A DNA stretch of 64,000 nt from Homalodisca vitripennis (taxonomy: Eukaryota > Arthropoda > Insecta > Hemiptera > Cicadellidae): the NCBI RefSeq assembly GCF_021130785.1, contig NC_060213.1, positions 65,262,001 to 65,326,000 of the forward strand, in the 5' to 3' direction. The translations under genes were made by a program, and so were the position numbers. Under the pieces are notes generated by a model. That model was not told the origin of the DNA, made no database searches, and saw only the letters and a list, made by a program, of their open reading frames with translations. Positions 23,526-34,166 of this stretch are shown here, one piece after another (positions within the stretch are counted from its first letter, which is position 1; the number at the start of each line of letters is the position of its first letter).

Positions 23526-26064
23526 TTTACTTGCAAACCATTACTCTTTCCAAGGAGATAACACTCTTAAAGGCTACCTAGACACAAGTACAAGTAAAAA
23601 GTATGCTAATCAGTTGGTGTATTACTAAAATAATTCTCATAAACAAAAAAAATCTTAATACATTTTGTTCAACAACAAAAGCTATCACACAACGGGTAAC
23701 ACCTGATTTAGAACAGTGTATTACGATAAGTACGATAAGTTTAGGAAGAACGATAATTATCTTCAGGGACAGAATACAAAAGGAAGTAAGGGCTGTGAGC
23801 CTATCCCATAGTAGTTTATAGTCACTCAAACGTAAGCACACAATTAAAGGATTGTTTACACCTGTACAAAGGACTATTGTCTTAGAAGATATTACTCGGT
23901 TTCATGAGCAATTTAGATGGATTTAAATGCTGAATCCCTTGCATATAATGTAAATAAGAAGATCCTGAATTATTATTTTAACACACATTTTATATTTAGT
24001 TGAATCACATCAACTGATAAGAGATTTTAGATGTCTAACAATTAAAGAATCATTACATCGTCTTACATAAGATGTATCGTTTGAATCATATGTCTATATA
24101 TATATACTATTTATTTTTATAACAAATGCATTAAAAAAACTGGTGACGTGGCATATAATATTCTTTACAAGACTCCAGTGCCCTTTAACAATGCTGCCTA
24201 AACTACAATGATTATCTTGGTACTTTTAAAAAGATTGATGTTTGGTTAGTGTACAATGCTTCAGTTTAGCGTACGGCACCCAGGCGTCACATGTAATTGT
24301 CTTATTTATTCCAAAATAATTAAGTAATTTGTTTCTAAATGCAAATGGAAATTCCTTTCTAAAAAAAAGGATTAAGTTTAATGGGAATCAGATTTACGAG
24401 TTGATTTCAGTGATATCATTTCAGTAACAATATTATGAAAAATGGCTTTAGTTATAACGAAAGAAAATGATAGCATGTGACGATTTTTACGGTAAAAGCG
24501 CAGGATAAATCCATTAAAAATTCACACATATCACTATTACCATAGTACACTGATATACTGTATTTGATATTGCATATATATGGTTACATTTTCACGTATC
24601 CGAAGTCAAAGGGAATATCCTTTTCTTTCAAAGTTTATATAGCACAACAAAAACCCATATTACTTATACATTAACTCTCTGATTCCCCCGTCAAGGAAAG
24701 TCCTAGTGACGTAGCTTCACACGCACAGCACGAAGTAATGTGCTAAACAGTTCCAGGCTAACGTCCTTGCTGATAAGGGGGGTTTTTATCCGATAGTCCA
24801 TGGAACGATGAACCTGCGGGAGTCTAGCACTATCTAGGGGACAACGAGCCTCTCAGTGTGCGCAAAAAGCATTTTAACCCTCTTAAAAAATACTCATACA
24901 CTAGTATTCATTAACAGAATTATAAGTTGAATTTTGTATTAACTGTAGTAAATGTAGCCATAGTTCTTTATATATGGATAATTCGTTCTTAAAAAAAAAA
25001 TAAAAAAATTAAAAAAAAAACACTGAAACTTATAGTATATTACCTAACCTTGCAGTATATGTTGTGTACTTGTTGTATATATATATTACGAGCATATGAT
25101 GCATAAGGCTTTGTAGTGGAGTGGAACCCACAGAAGGTCGCATACAATGGAACAATGGAAGGACTGTATGGAAAAGTCATAAAATCTTCTAAGTAACCGT
25201 AACAAAAGACCCACTCGTATATAGAAGATATTTTACCCAGTCATAAGGTGTTGATTGAGATGGATTAAAATATTTTCCACCGAGAAGACATCAATTGATC
25301 TTCTACTAAGATGGAAACATTTTAATTAATCTCTTATTGCACATCGAGTATGTTTTATATGTGATCCAAACAAATAAATGTGATCAAACAACTGTTATTA
25401 CTGAGGACATATGACCCAACCATTTTTACAAGACGGAGAAACCACCAACGAGATCCCCTAGACTTCTAAGGAATCAGGGTTTAGAATTCAACGGGAAATC
25501 TCAAATTCAAAACTAACAGCAAAATCAAATTTTTGGAATAGGTTTCTGACATTAAACACAAAATGGCTGCAACTATTGCCTTGTTGGTCATTTGTAAACT
25601 AATCAGAAGAACTTATGGTCAGCAACCAAATTTGGACGCTACGTACTCATAGGTTAAACGAATGAAAAGGTAAAACATATCATACGTATAATATCTAGGA
25701 AACAATTAATAAATTATACGTACCTGCTCTATTTTGAACTGAAAATTGTACCAATATTTTGAATTATTTCTTATTATAAGTTGTTATATGTTAATTAGAA
25801 CTGGCAAAAGGAGAATGGAATTTTTTTAAGTGACTACTTCTTTGGTGGGCTATGTATGTGTGTTTTGCACGGTGAAAACCTTCGTTTCGCGTTCCGCATG
25901 TTTCTTTTTCAGATGCTTTCGAAATTGAATGACAGTTTTTAGGAAATCGTAAAACAAACCGTTATACGATTCATCTGATGTAAACTAACAAACATTTACG
26001 ATAGTAAAACATATATTGGGAGAGATTAATAGGGGAAAATAAACCTCAATAAGATACAACATTT
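23526..26064. other. A+T-rich stretch; GC-richer island at 24670-24880
   Basis: The island includes GTCAAGGAAAGTCCTAGTGA, CTTGCTGATAAGGGGGG and GAACCTGCGGGAGTCTAGC. I see no reading frame or partner copy for it here. The 72- and 87-codon frames near 23578-23841 overlap on opposite strands and look like chance. Confidence 0.45.
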
Positions 26065-26149
<85 letters not shown>

Positions 26150-26188
26150 GCGTGCGTGCGTGCGCGTGTGTGTGTGTGTTCGTGTGTG
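26065..26188. repeat. Compound (TA)n-(TG)n microsatellite
   Basis: (TA)n passes directly into a (TG)n tract of about 60 bases, then a mixed TGCG/TG tail. The order suggests successive slippage and point mutation within one locus. Confidence 0.95.
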
Positions 26189-27210
26189 ATCAGGAAAATA
26201 ACTAAACTTATATAATTTAGTAGTGGCTTAAAATGATTTCGTCTTGCCTGCTTATGTAGGCTTTTCTTGGTTATAGAGTTTTTCAGGTCAGGTTACGCTA
26301 CAATTTAAAAGCTATAAAATCTTACAAAATCAGTTCATAATCTGCTATTAGTAGCTTGACTTTAACACACTAAAAGCTTCAAACGCCAAACAATCGTTGA
26401 AAAGGGACTGAAATATATGGTAAAATACTGATTTGAATAAATTTACGACTTATTAGTTTATTTATTATGTATCCAATATGACATTTATTAACTAACTAGA
26501 ACATTTAATAGCATCAGTTAAAGCTCATCGGATTCTAAATCTAATTTCAGCACCGTTAATATTAATTCCTTTTCCAGTTTACTACTACATTTAACCGGAC
26601 GAGATTTAAAAAAAGGATTAAAAATGGATCCATTAGATCTTTTTCAGCTATCAATACCGTAATGTAATTAAATCATGTATGAAAATTAGTCTTTCTGTTG
26701 GTTATAATTATAATATTTACTCAATTACATTGATCCTTATAATTCACTTCAACAATAAATTAAGTAAAAATAGATTTTAATACAAATTTTGTTAAACGTC
26801 AAAACTATTGACTTTTAAAAGATAAATTAAATTTTAAAATGTAAAGTTATAAACCAAAAGTACAAGGAGAGGTGGAACAACATTCGTATTCTGTTTACAA
26901 GATATTTAGCAAGATTTCATTCTGACAATACTGACCAAGTTATGGAAACCTATATAAATAATAATAATACAAATGTTTAAATATTTATTATGTTAAGATT
27001 TAGACGTCATTGCTCATTGTAATATGTAAATGTAGAACATATTACAAAAAATGTAAAAAATTAAAAGAAAATATTAAACGTTTTTATGATAAATAATTTA
27101 GTGTCTTATTCTATTTAAAAATAAGTATTACATACTTGGCAAATATTCTTTTTCATTATATCTTTTTATTTGTTGTGTTTCTTGTTCTCTTGATATTTAT
27201 ATTATTCTTC
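26189..27210. other. A+T-rich stretch with nothing recognised
   Basis: No frame, repeat or RNA gene of note was seen. Confidence 0.6.
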
Positions 27211-27240
27211 CTGAAGATGTGGGTATCAAATCCCACGAAA
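27211..27240 (+). ncRNA. CTGAAGA-hairpin-CGAAA motif beside the LINE insertion
   Basis: CTGAAGA (27211-27217), T, stem GTGGG (27219-27223), an 8-base loop, stem CCCAC (27232-27236), then GAAA. The architecture matches the motif in the inverted-arm elements, yet the stem sequence is unrelated, so only the layout is shared. It is probably the end of another repeat. Ribozyme function is speculative. Confidence 0.25.
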
Positions 27241-27248
27241 TATACACA

Positions 27249-27270
27249 GTGTGTGTGTGTGTGTGTGTGT
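27249..27270. repeat. (GT)11 microsatellite at LINE 3' boundary
   Basis: Eleven GT units abut the 3' end of the minus-strand LINE. A second GT tract abuts the other end of the same insertion. Confidence 0.95.
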
Positions 27271-29193
27271 TCAAAGTTCAAGTTAAAGTTCAAACTCGTT
27301 TATTCAGAAAAAGACATGTTACATTTATATACTACCCCAAGGCACCTTGCAAGGCGCGTGCGGGAATGCAGCTTACAAGTCCAAAATATTTAGTCTTTAT
27401 GTTGGCAAACCAATAACAATGCGAACTAATTTGTAATAAATAGATGCTACTCATAAGTCACAGATAGATTAGATATTAACAAATATAACAATAAATATGA
27501 GTGACAAAAGTAAAACAACAATATTGAGTACATTTTTGTGTATATGAGTGTAAATTAAAACAGTCAATAAATAAATAAATAACAATAATAAATAATTAAC
27601 AGTAACAAATTAATAACAACAACAATAACAATAATAAAATACAACATAGAAATCATTAACAGGCATAATATAACATAAGGTGTGATAAGCATGCAAGAAA
27701 TAAATAAACTATTTTAATAAATATAACAAATAGAAAATAAATTATCAATAAATTATCAAGGACCAAGGTTTAATACAAACTGCACGGCTTTCATTTTAAA
27801 TTTGGGTTTAGAGTCAAGAAAATACACTATTACCATATACTGTAATAAACCTGTTAAATAAAGTTAAACCTTGCATAACAAAACTGGTGTCTACATTTTT
27901 TCTTTTGCATAATTTGGCACATATAGGAGATCATATTGAGCAGTTCTCGTTAATCGAGATGTCTGTCTTTTTGGATACTCATCAAAAATACTTGTAAATA
28001 TACATTAATACACATAATTTATACAACTGAAAAAAATTAAGAATATTATTATCGTAAAAAAAACTGCTTACTCTACCCATACGCCCAATGCCAAAAACTG
28101 TTCTCAATGCATTTCTTTTGACACATAATTATAGGATTCAGTATGGTATTATACGTGCCACCATAATGTATGACACCATATCTTATCATGCTTTCAAACC
28201 AGGAGACATACAAATACTTTAAAAATTGGCTATTCAAAAATCCTCTCATATGTAACAAAGAATGATTAATCTGTCTTAACTTTTTCCCCAAGAACTGTAT
28301 ACGGTCACCCCATTTGAGATGGCTATCTATGTACAACCCTAAGTATTTAAACTGAACTAACTATTTCCACACTTGGACATTTACACACATACATACACTG
28401 ATGACTATGGCAAAACATTTTAAACAATATCTTCTAACTCGCATTTAGGCTTATCGTTATCAAAAAATAGTACACATTTGGTTTTAGAAGCATTTATCAA
28501 TAATTTTTAGTAATTAACCATTCAGATACTTTCACTAAGTCTTTATCAATTTTCAATTTAAGTTTATTTCTGCTGCTAGCTGAACAAACTAATGCTGTGT
28601 CCATCAGCATATGCAAATATGGAAGAGTTGAGGTCGATAATCCAATAAGTCGTTAATATAGATAAGAAACATGAGTGGACCAAGTACTTCCCCCTGAGCA
28701 GTTCCATAACATAGGTTTAAGGCGTCACTCTTGATGTTATTTATTTTAACTACCTGCTGACGGGATTTTGAAAAAAGATGTTAACCAGCCAATGCAGACC
28801 CTCCAATCCCATACCTTCTGAACTTATGTACTAAGATATCTATATCCAAAAACATCAAAAGCCTTTTTTAAGTCTAAATAAATAGCCAGAGTAAATTTGT
28901 GAGAGTCAACTGCATCTGTAATACAAGTTACATGTTTCTCTAAGGCTAAATCTGTTCCCTTATTAGGTAAAAAACCATATTGATTACTAGAAAAAAAATT
29001 ATACTGCTGAAAGTGGTCCAGTAACTTTTCTTTAATTAATGTTTCAAAAATCTTAGCTATAGTATTTATAAGAGAGATCGGGCGGTATGAAGACATTTCT
29101 GTGGTGTCCCCTGCCTTAAATATAGGTACAAACCATAGCTACTTTAAACTCGTCAGGAAATATACCTTGCTCTAGAGACTTACTATAAATACT

Positions 29194-29195
<2 letters not shown>
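27271..29195 (-). mobile_element. 5'-truncated non-LTR retrotransposon (LINE) fragment
   Basis: About 1.9 kb on the minus strand contains the C-terminal two-thirds of a reverse transcriptase ORF. A 3' UTR of about 480 bases follows and ends in short repeats of the type TTTGAACTTTAACTTG. 5' truncation is usual for target-primed retrotransposition. Both edges abut (GT)n tracts (27249-27270 and 29196-29238), consistent with insertion into a GT microsatellite. The motif set suggests a Jockey/CR1-like non-LTR clade rather than RTE. That placement is tentative. Confidence 0.85.
27756..29195 (-). pseudogene. Non-LTR reverse transcriptase, decayed 3' half of ORF2
   Basis: The enzyme would copy LINE RNA at the nicked target site. 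Reading down the minus strand I see SLEQGIFPDEFKVA, then SYRPISLINTIAKIFETL (RT core start) and NQYGFLPNKGTDLALEK. Next comes YLDLKKAFDV, holding the first catalytic Asp near 28873, then GTAQGEVLGPLMF (motif B). The active-site YADD follows near 28612-28624. One extra G there turns YADDTA into YADG and shifts the frame. The thumb and C-terminal parts follow: YIDSHLKWGDRIQFLGKKLR, SMIRYGVIHYGGTYNTILNP and TRTAQYDLLYVPNYAKE. The reading ends at a TGA at 27756-27758. Several frameshifts separate these blocks, so it is inactive. Confidence 0.9.
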
Positions 29196-29240
<45 letters not shown>

Positions 29241-29264
29241 ATATTACTATTATATTACTATATA

Positions 29265-29314
<50 letters not shown>
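29196..29314. repeat. (GT)n followed by (TA)n microsatellites at LINE 5' boundary
   Basis: GT repeats at 29196-29238 directly follow the truncated 5' edge of the LINE. A TA tract runs from about 29261 to 29314. Confidence 0.95.
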
Positions 29315-29315
<1 letters not shown>

Positions 29316-30046
29316 GTATATTCAAAGTCCGTTATAAGTAGTCACTTATGTCGGTCAGTACCACTTCTTTAAATTTTTTCCCATTAAGCGGGGTGTCAAA
29401 AGTTAATTTTAATCACTTTAAAGTTGCCTAACATGCTAAGTACTTACGCACTTGGATAATTTAACTAAAATTTCGTGTCTAAATCAACCTTTCATTGAAA
29501 TTATATTTAAAAAACACAAATAGACTCCCTGACAGGTTACTTCAAAACGATGTTATGTTCTACTATAAAAAACCCTTCCCCTAGTGTTTCTAACATGACA
29601 TGGATACAACACGAACTACAAAACCGCATGTGTTCTTACACAAAAAGGACGCCGGAACTTGACACTCGACATCCGCTCTTTGTTGTCACCTGGAAGGAAA
29701 ACATCACGGTTCATTACCCATCTAAGAAATAGTGTGTCTTAAAAACATTCCTTGATCTTGGGCTTATGTTTCTTCTAAAGTGATCATTCAGTCACTTAAG
29801 GTAGCTAGCATACATTCCAATATTGTCCATAATTTGTAGCCGGTAGTAAATTTGATGCTATTTTGCGACAGTCAACATAACTAATTTAACGAAATTACTA
29901 TGTTTACTCTGCATCACCATCCCTGACACGAAGGCATTTCGCCACTGCATAGATTTGACTTGATTCATCTCTACTGTATCCTCGATTATGTATAAAATAA
30001 TAAAAATACAGTTTTTATTTATATTTACGATAAATGAGAATTTATT
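29315..30046. other. A+T-rich stretch with nothing recognised
   Basis: A 60-codon frame at 29550-29732 has no recognisable motif and is probably chance. Confidence 0.55.
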
Positions 30047-30650
30047 GGCTGAACCTTAGCGAAACTTTACACACGTGGGGCGCGAAAATTTTCATTTCTG
30101 TTGTCTATCTATCTGTCAGTCCACAATATATTTCAAAAACGAACTGACCTATAGATTTTAAATTGTGCATTCCGTTTCATTTCTATATGGAGAACACTGA
30201 GTTAGATGATGGTGCATATCACTCCATTGGATTTAGCTGAGCGGTAATGAATATTCTTACATTGGTCTATGGGTAATGACGATGAGGAAATAGCGTAATA
30301 AATGAATTGTTATACAAACTCGATACATACGTAAGAGATTCACACATGTATTATATTAACACAGCATAACTATCCAAACTCATACAATATCATGTTATGG
30401 TGACTGCTTTGTCAACTTTTGTTACTTAAGCATTAAAATGAAATCCAATTAATTGAACAAAAATCTGAATGTATCATGTAGCATGATGCCTTGAAGAAGA
30501 TTGTATATGTACAATTTTGCATGAAACTTCATGTCTAGCTGGATAAGAATGAGTTCTTTAATAGAGCATTCCCTACCTTAGAATTTGGCTGAGCATCGTT
30601 CAAGCCATCTCGATGATAAAATGAACGATAATATTTTTTATGCGACCTCA
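30047..30650 (+). repeat. Family A interspersed repeat, copy 3
   Basis: The opening TTGGCTGAACCTTAGCGAAA is a diverged form of the family start. TCTATATGGAGAACACTGAG, GATGATGGTGCATATCACTC and GGGTAATGACGATGAGG follow in the same order as in the other copies. Near 30590 the sequence ATTTGGCTGAGCATCG looks like the start of a second, truncated unit, suggesting head-to-tail units. Confidence 0.6.
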
Positions 30651-31988
30651 GCCAATCCTGGTTGCGTAAGTACTTCTACCTTGTTATAGTTTAATTTTAA
30701 TAACAAAATGTATAGTATTCTGACTTTGATGCCTTTTCCTCATAAGTTTAAAGTAAATATTAACACTTCGTTATATACAATAACAAAACCACTAACAATG
30801 TTATAAATAAACCATAAATATCCGTTAGATGATATTGACATCAGTAAAGCTTCACTCAAACTTAACTGTTGTGAACAAACGGGAACTTATCCCACGGAGG
30901 AAATCTGTACAAAGCTGTTGCCACATAAATTACTTGCGGTGTTCCCCAGGGGGGCGAGCTTGGCACAGGGTTCAACAGTATCTGCACAAACTTCCCGACT
31001 GTCTTTTAGTGCTCTCTCGCTGTACTGCTGTTTCAGGATCACATTTCAAAATTTAATGTAGCCAACAGTATACATTTTAATGCAAATATTTTACTTTAGA
31101 AGACGGTAGATTTCATTAAGTATTTGATGACATTTAAAGGCAGCAACGCACAATACATTAATTTTCTATTTGCACTTATAAGCAAAATGTATTACTTGTT
31201 TGTGAAATAATTCAAACAATAACATGAAGAATAAGTTGACAAGAGCTTCCGAATCCTCTGTGCCATAAATATTTCTAATATAATAACAACCAAATACACA
31301 TGAATCATTTATAAAACCGTCTACATAAAAACAAATCGAAACGAAATTATTAAACAAATCTCTGTTATAAAATAAATTATTACAAATTTCGCCCACCATT
31401 TATTTTCTCAATATTGTTGCTATCGCAAATGTAGCCAAACGTAATTCCTACTTTTTTAGTATTGCTATATGTTATTATTTTCTGCATATTTTAAATTTAT
31501 ACTTCATAGTATACGAAAAGCATCACATTTAACATTTCGTAATCGAGGTGACTAAGTGCCGATTTATTTTTTTCACGTGTGCAAGGCTTACGGGAATATC
31601 ATACGTATATTATTCAAATAAATTTCATTATCATATGCAATATATTTTATACGTTCTTTTAAATTAAATTACAATTTAAAACTTGTTTTACTCTCACCAA
31701 TTTAAAGTTTTAAATTTTATAAAAGCTCTTAAAACATTTCATTTTTTTAAAGAAGAATGCTCGCTATATATTTTACCAAAACCTAATAATGACCACTTTA
31801 ATCTTAAATTGAAGAATATGTACTAAGGTTTTGACATTTCGTATTAGATGATTATATAATTTTATATAAATATACTGCAATAAATGGAATCATAACAGAA
31901 TATTCTGACATCATTTATCATAGCTTCATCTCAAAAACCAATAACAATCACAGTGTTTGATATTTCAACCGTGGCATAATCTGTATTT
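30651..31988. other. A+T-rich stretch; small GC-richer patch at 30880-31040
   Basis: The patch lies within a 75-codon + frame (30829-31056) that matches nothing I know. The 77-codon minus frame at 31166-31399 also has no motif. No RNA gene was seen. Confidence 0.5.
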
Positions 31989-32094
31989 ATTGGCTGAGCG
32001 ATAGCGAAGCCTATGATTCGTGGGCTAGACAAATTTAATTTCGATGTCGTGAACGAACTGACCTGTAAACGTGAAATTTTGCAAGATGCCTCAT

Positions 32095-32150
<56 letters not shown>

Positions 32151-32400
32151 TATATGCACCTTCTACGGTGCATGTTACTCCATGGCATTTTCCAGAGTAT
32201 CAGCGAACATCGGTTTTATTGGTAACCATGGTGGCAACGAGAAAATCGAAGAATAGATATATTTTTAAACAAACTGAGTAGAGTCGTATAAAAATTTTAA
32301 CGTGTGACTTAGTACTAACACACGCAGCCTATGACTATTAGCATTTAATGAGCTACAAATTTTGCATGCAAGCTCATAGAACCATGTTAGACGATACCTG
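31989..32400 (+). repeat. Family A interspersed repeat, copy 4, interrupted by (TA)n
   Basis: TTGGCTGAGCGATAGCGAAG and CCTATGATTCGTGGGC open the copy. A (TA)n tract at 32095-32155 splits it. The far side has TGCATGTTACTCCATGGCAT, GGTAACCATGGTGGCAACGA and GCATGCAAGCTCATAG, all in family order. It is non-coding. Confidence 0.65.
32095..32155. repeat. (TA)n microsatellite inside family A copy 4
   Basis: About 60 bases of near-perfect TA repeats. Confidence 0.95.
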
Positions 32401-32593
32401 ATATTGCTAAATCATACCTTTTTTTAGTGAATATTCTTTTTATGCTGTGTTTGGTATACATTGAACACAGATCAGTCAATAAATAAATTATTTAAATGTA
32501 ACAATAATGATCAATTATGAAATACAATTATGGTAAAAACAATGTATTGTGCCTAATAACGGTACCTATATTCTGAAGTGCATTACAATAATA

Positions 32594-32836
32594 TTAATAT
32601 ATTACCGATGGAGTGTGTAAATCATTTTGATTGTTGCTATGACTTTGACGACCACTATTTACAGACCAAGATGTAAGGGGACATAAATCTGGAGGATTCC
32701 TGGGGGTTAAATCAGGGTTTAGGTGGACGAGACGCCCATTATTGTGGAAGATGGATGGTCGGTCTGGGCAGCGCAGCGTCTCCCAATTGACTCGTGACAG
32801 AGCGACGCGCGCGGTATCGGCCAACGTTTGTAACAT
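32594..32836 (-). other. GC-rich island with an 80-codon minus-strand frame (unidentified)
   Basis: About 32690-32830 is strikingly GC-rich for this window and contains several CpGs (GAGCGACGCGCGCGG). A minus-strand frame reads LADTARVALSRVNWETLRC, then PDRPSIFHNNGRLVHLNPDL, then TPRNPPDLCPLTSWSVNSG. It matches no family I recognise. It could be a 5' exon or promoter island of an unseen gene, a decayed transposon segment, or chance. The CpG content argues for a promoter-type island or a young insertion. Confidence 0.3.
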
Positions 32837-33640
32837 GTACTAGGTTTAGTGTAATTGAAGACTAATCGACCTTTCTACAAATAGTCAAATGAACTTATTA
32901 TATTTTATTATAATTTAGATCATAAGCACATCATTATTGATGGTAAATTATTTTTTGTTGTACTGTAAATAACTAATACCAGCTGATTTTAGCTATCAAA
33001 TAATAATTAGAAGGCTAAAACTTGCTCATTTCACCACCTAATCCCGTACCTCATCAATTCTGGCTTTCAAAATTTTATCTTGATACGTCAAAAATATTTT
33101 AGACATAGAGTTACGATTCATTGACTATAGACCACAAGAATTGAAACTTATTTGGCTGTCATTTGTTTGCCAAAATATGAACTTAAAATTGCAAATTTTT
33201 AAACAGGCCAAATTAGATCTGGTAAAAAATATAATCACTTAGTATTTTAAAGAGAATAAATCTTAGAACAAATTTAAGATTAAGATTAAAAATAATTTAT
33301 AGTTATTGAGTAAACCTAAAATTTGCATTTAATATTCATTAAATTGGATATATATTCAGGCTTCTTTTAATAATTATTTTATATTTACATTCGTATTATA
33401 AATTAAATTATTTTTACCCATTCCAGAAAACTTACAATATCAAACTAATTAGTAAAAGGGATATTTAACATTAACACTAGTCTAAAACAAAATATACGTA
33501 ATAGATACTATAAGCGAAATCATATTTTCCATACAAGATAGTTATTTTCTATGATTGTGATTAATATGGTTCCACAGAGAAGAGAACATATAAAGCTCTT
33601 AATTTTTTGTGATATACTTAATAGTTTTATATTAATAATT
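32837..33640. other. A+T-rich stretch with nothing recognised
   Basis: No frame or repeat of note was seen between the GC island and the 70-bp array. Confidence 0.6.
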
Positions 33641-34166
33641 GAAATGTTGTGTTAAATAACTCTAAGCCATGAAGCGATATAACGGAGAATTAAAGGACCC
33701 AACAAAACTTGAAATGTTGCGTTAAATAACTCTAAGCCATGAAGCGATATAACGGAGTGTTGAAGGACCCAACAAAACTTGAAATGTTGCGTTAAATAAC
33801 TCTAAGCCATGAAGCGATATAATGGAGTGTTGAAGGACCCAACAAAACTTGAAATGTTGCGGTAAATAACTCTAAGCCATGAAGCGATATAACGGAGTAT
33901 TGAAGGACCCAACAAAACTTGAAATGTTGCGTTAAATAACTCTAAGCCATGAAGCGATATAACGGTGTATTGAAAGGCCCAACAAAACTTGAGATGTTGC
34001 GTTAAATAACTCTAAGCCATGAAGCGATATAACGGAGTATTGAAAGGCCCAACAAAACTTGAGATGTTGCGTTAAATAACTCTAAGCCATGAAGCGATAT
34101 AACGGAGTGTTGAAGGACCCAACAAAACTTGAGATGTTGCGTTAAATAACTCTAAGCCATGAAGCG
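33641..34166 (+). repeat. Tandem array of a 70-bp unit, about 7.5 copies
   Basis: Units start at 33641, 33711, 33781, 33851, 33921, 33991, 34061 and 34131. The last stops after about 36 bases. Each unit contains TTAAATAACTCTAAGCCATG, AAGCGATATAACGG and GGACCCAACAAAACTT or a close variant. Shared variants mark subgroups: AAAGGCCC in units 5-6, and GAGATG opening units 6-8. That implies step-wise amplification. The unit length is not a multiple of three and no long frame crosses it, so the array is not coding. Confidence 0.97.

Noticed and set aside
27136..27416. Frames of 85 and 65 codons
   Set aside because: They run through (GT)n and the LINE 3' UTR.
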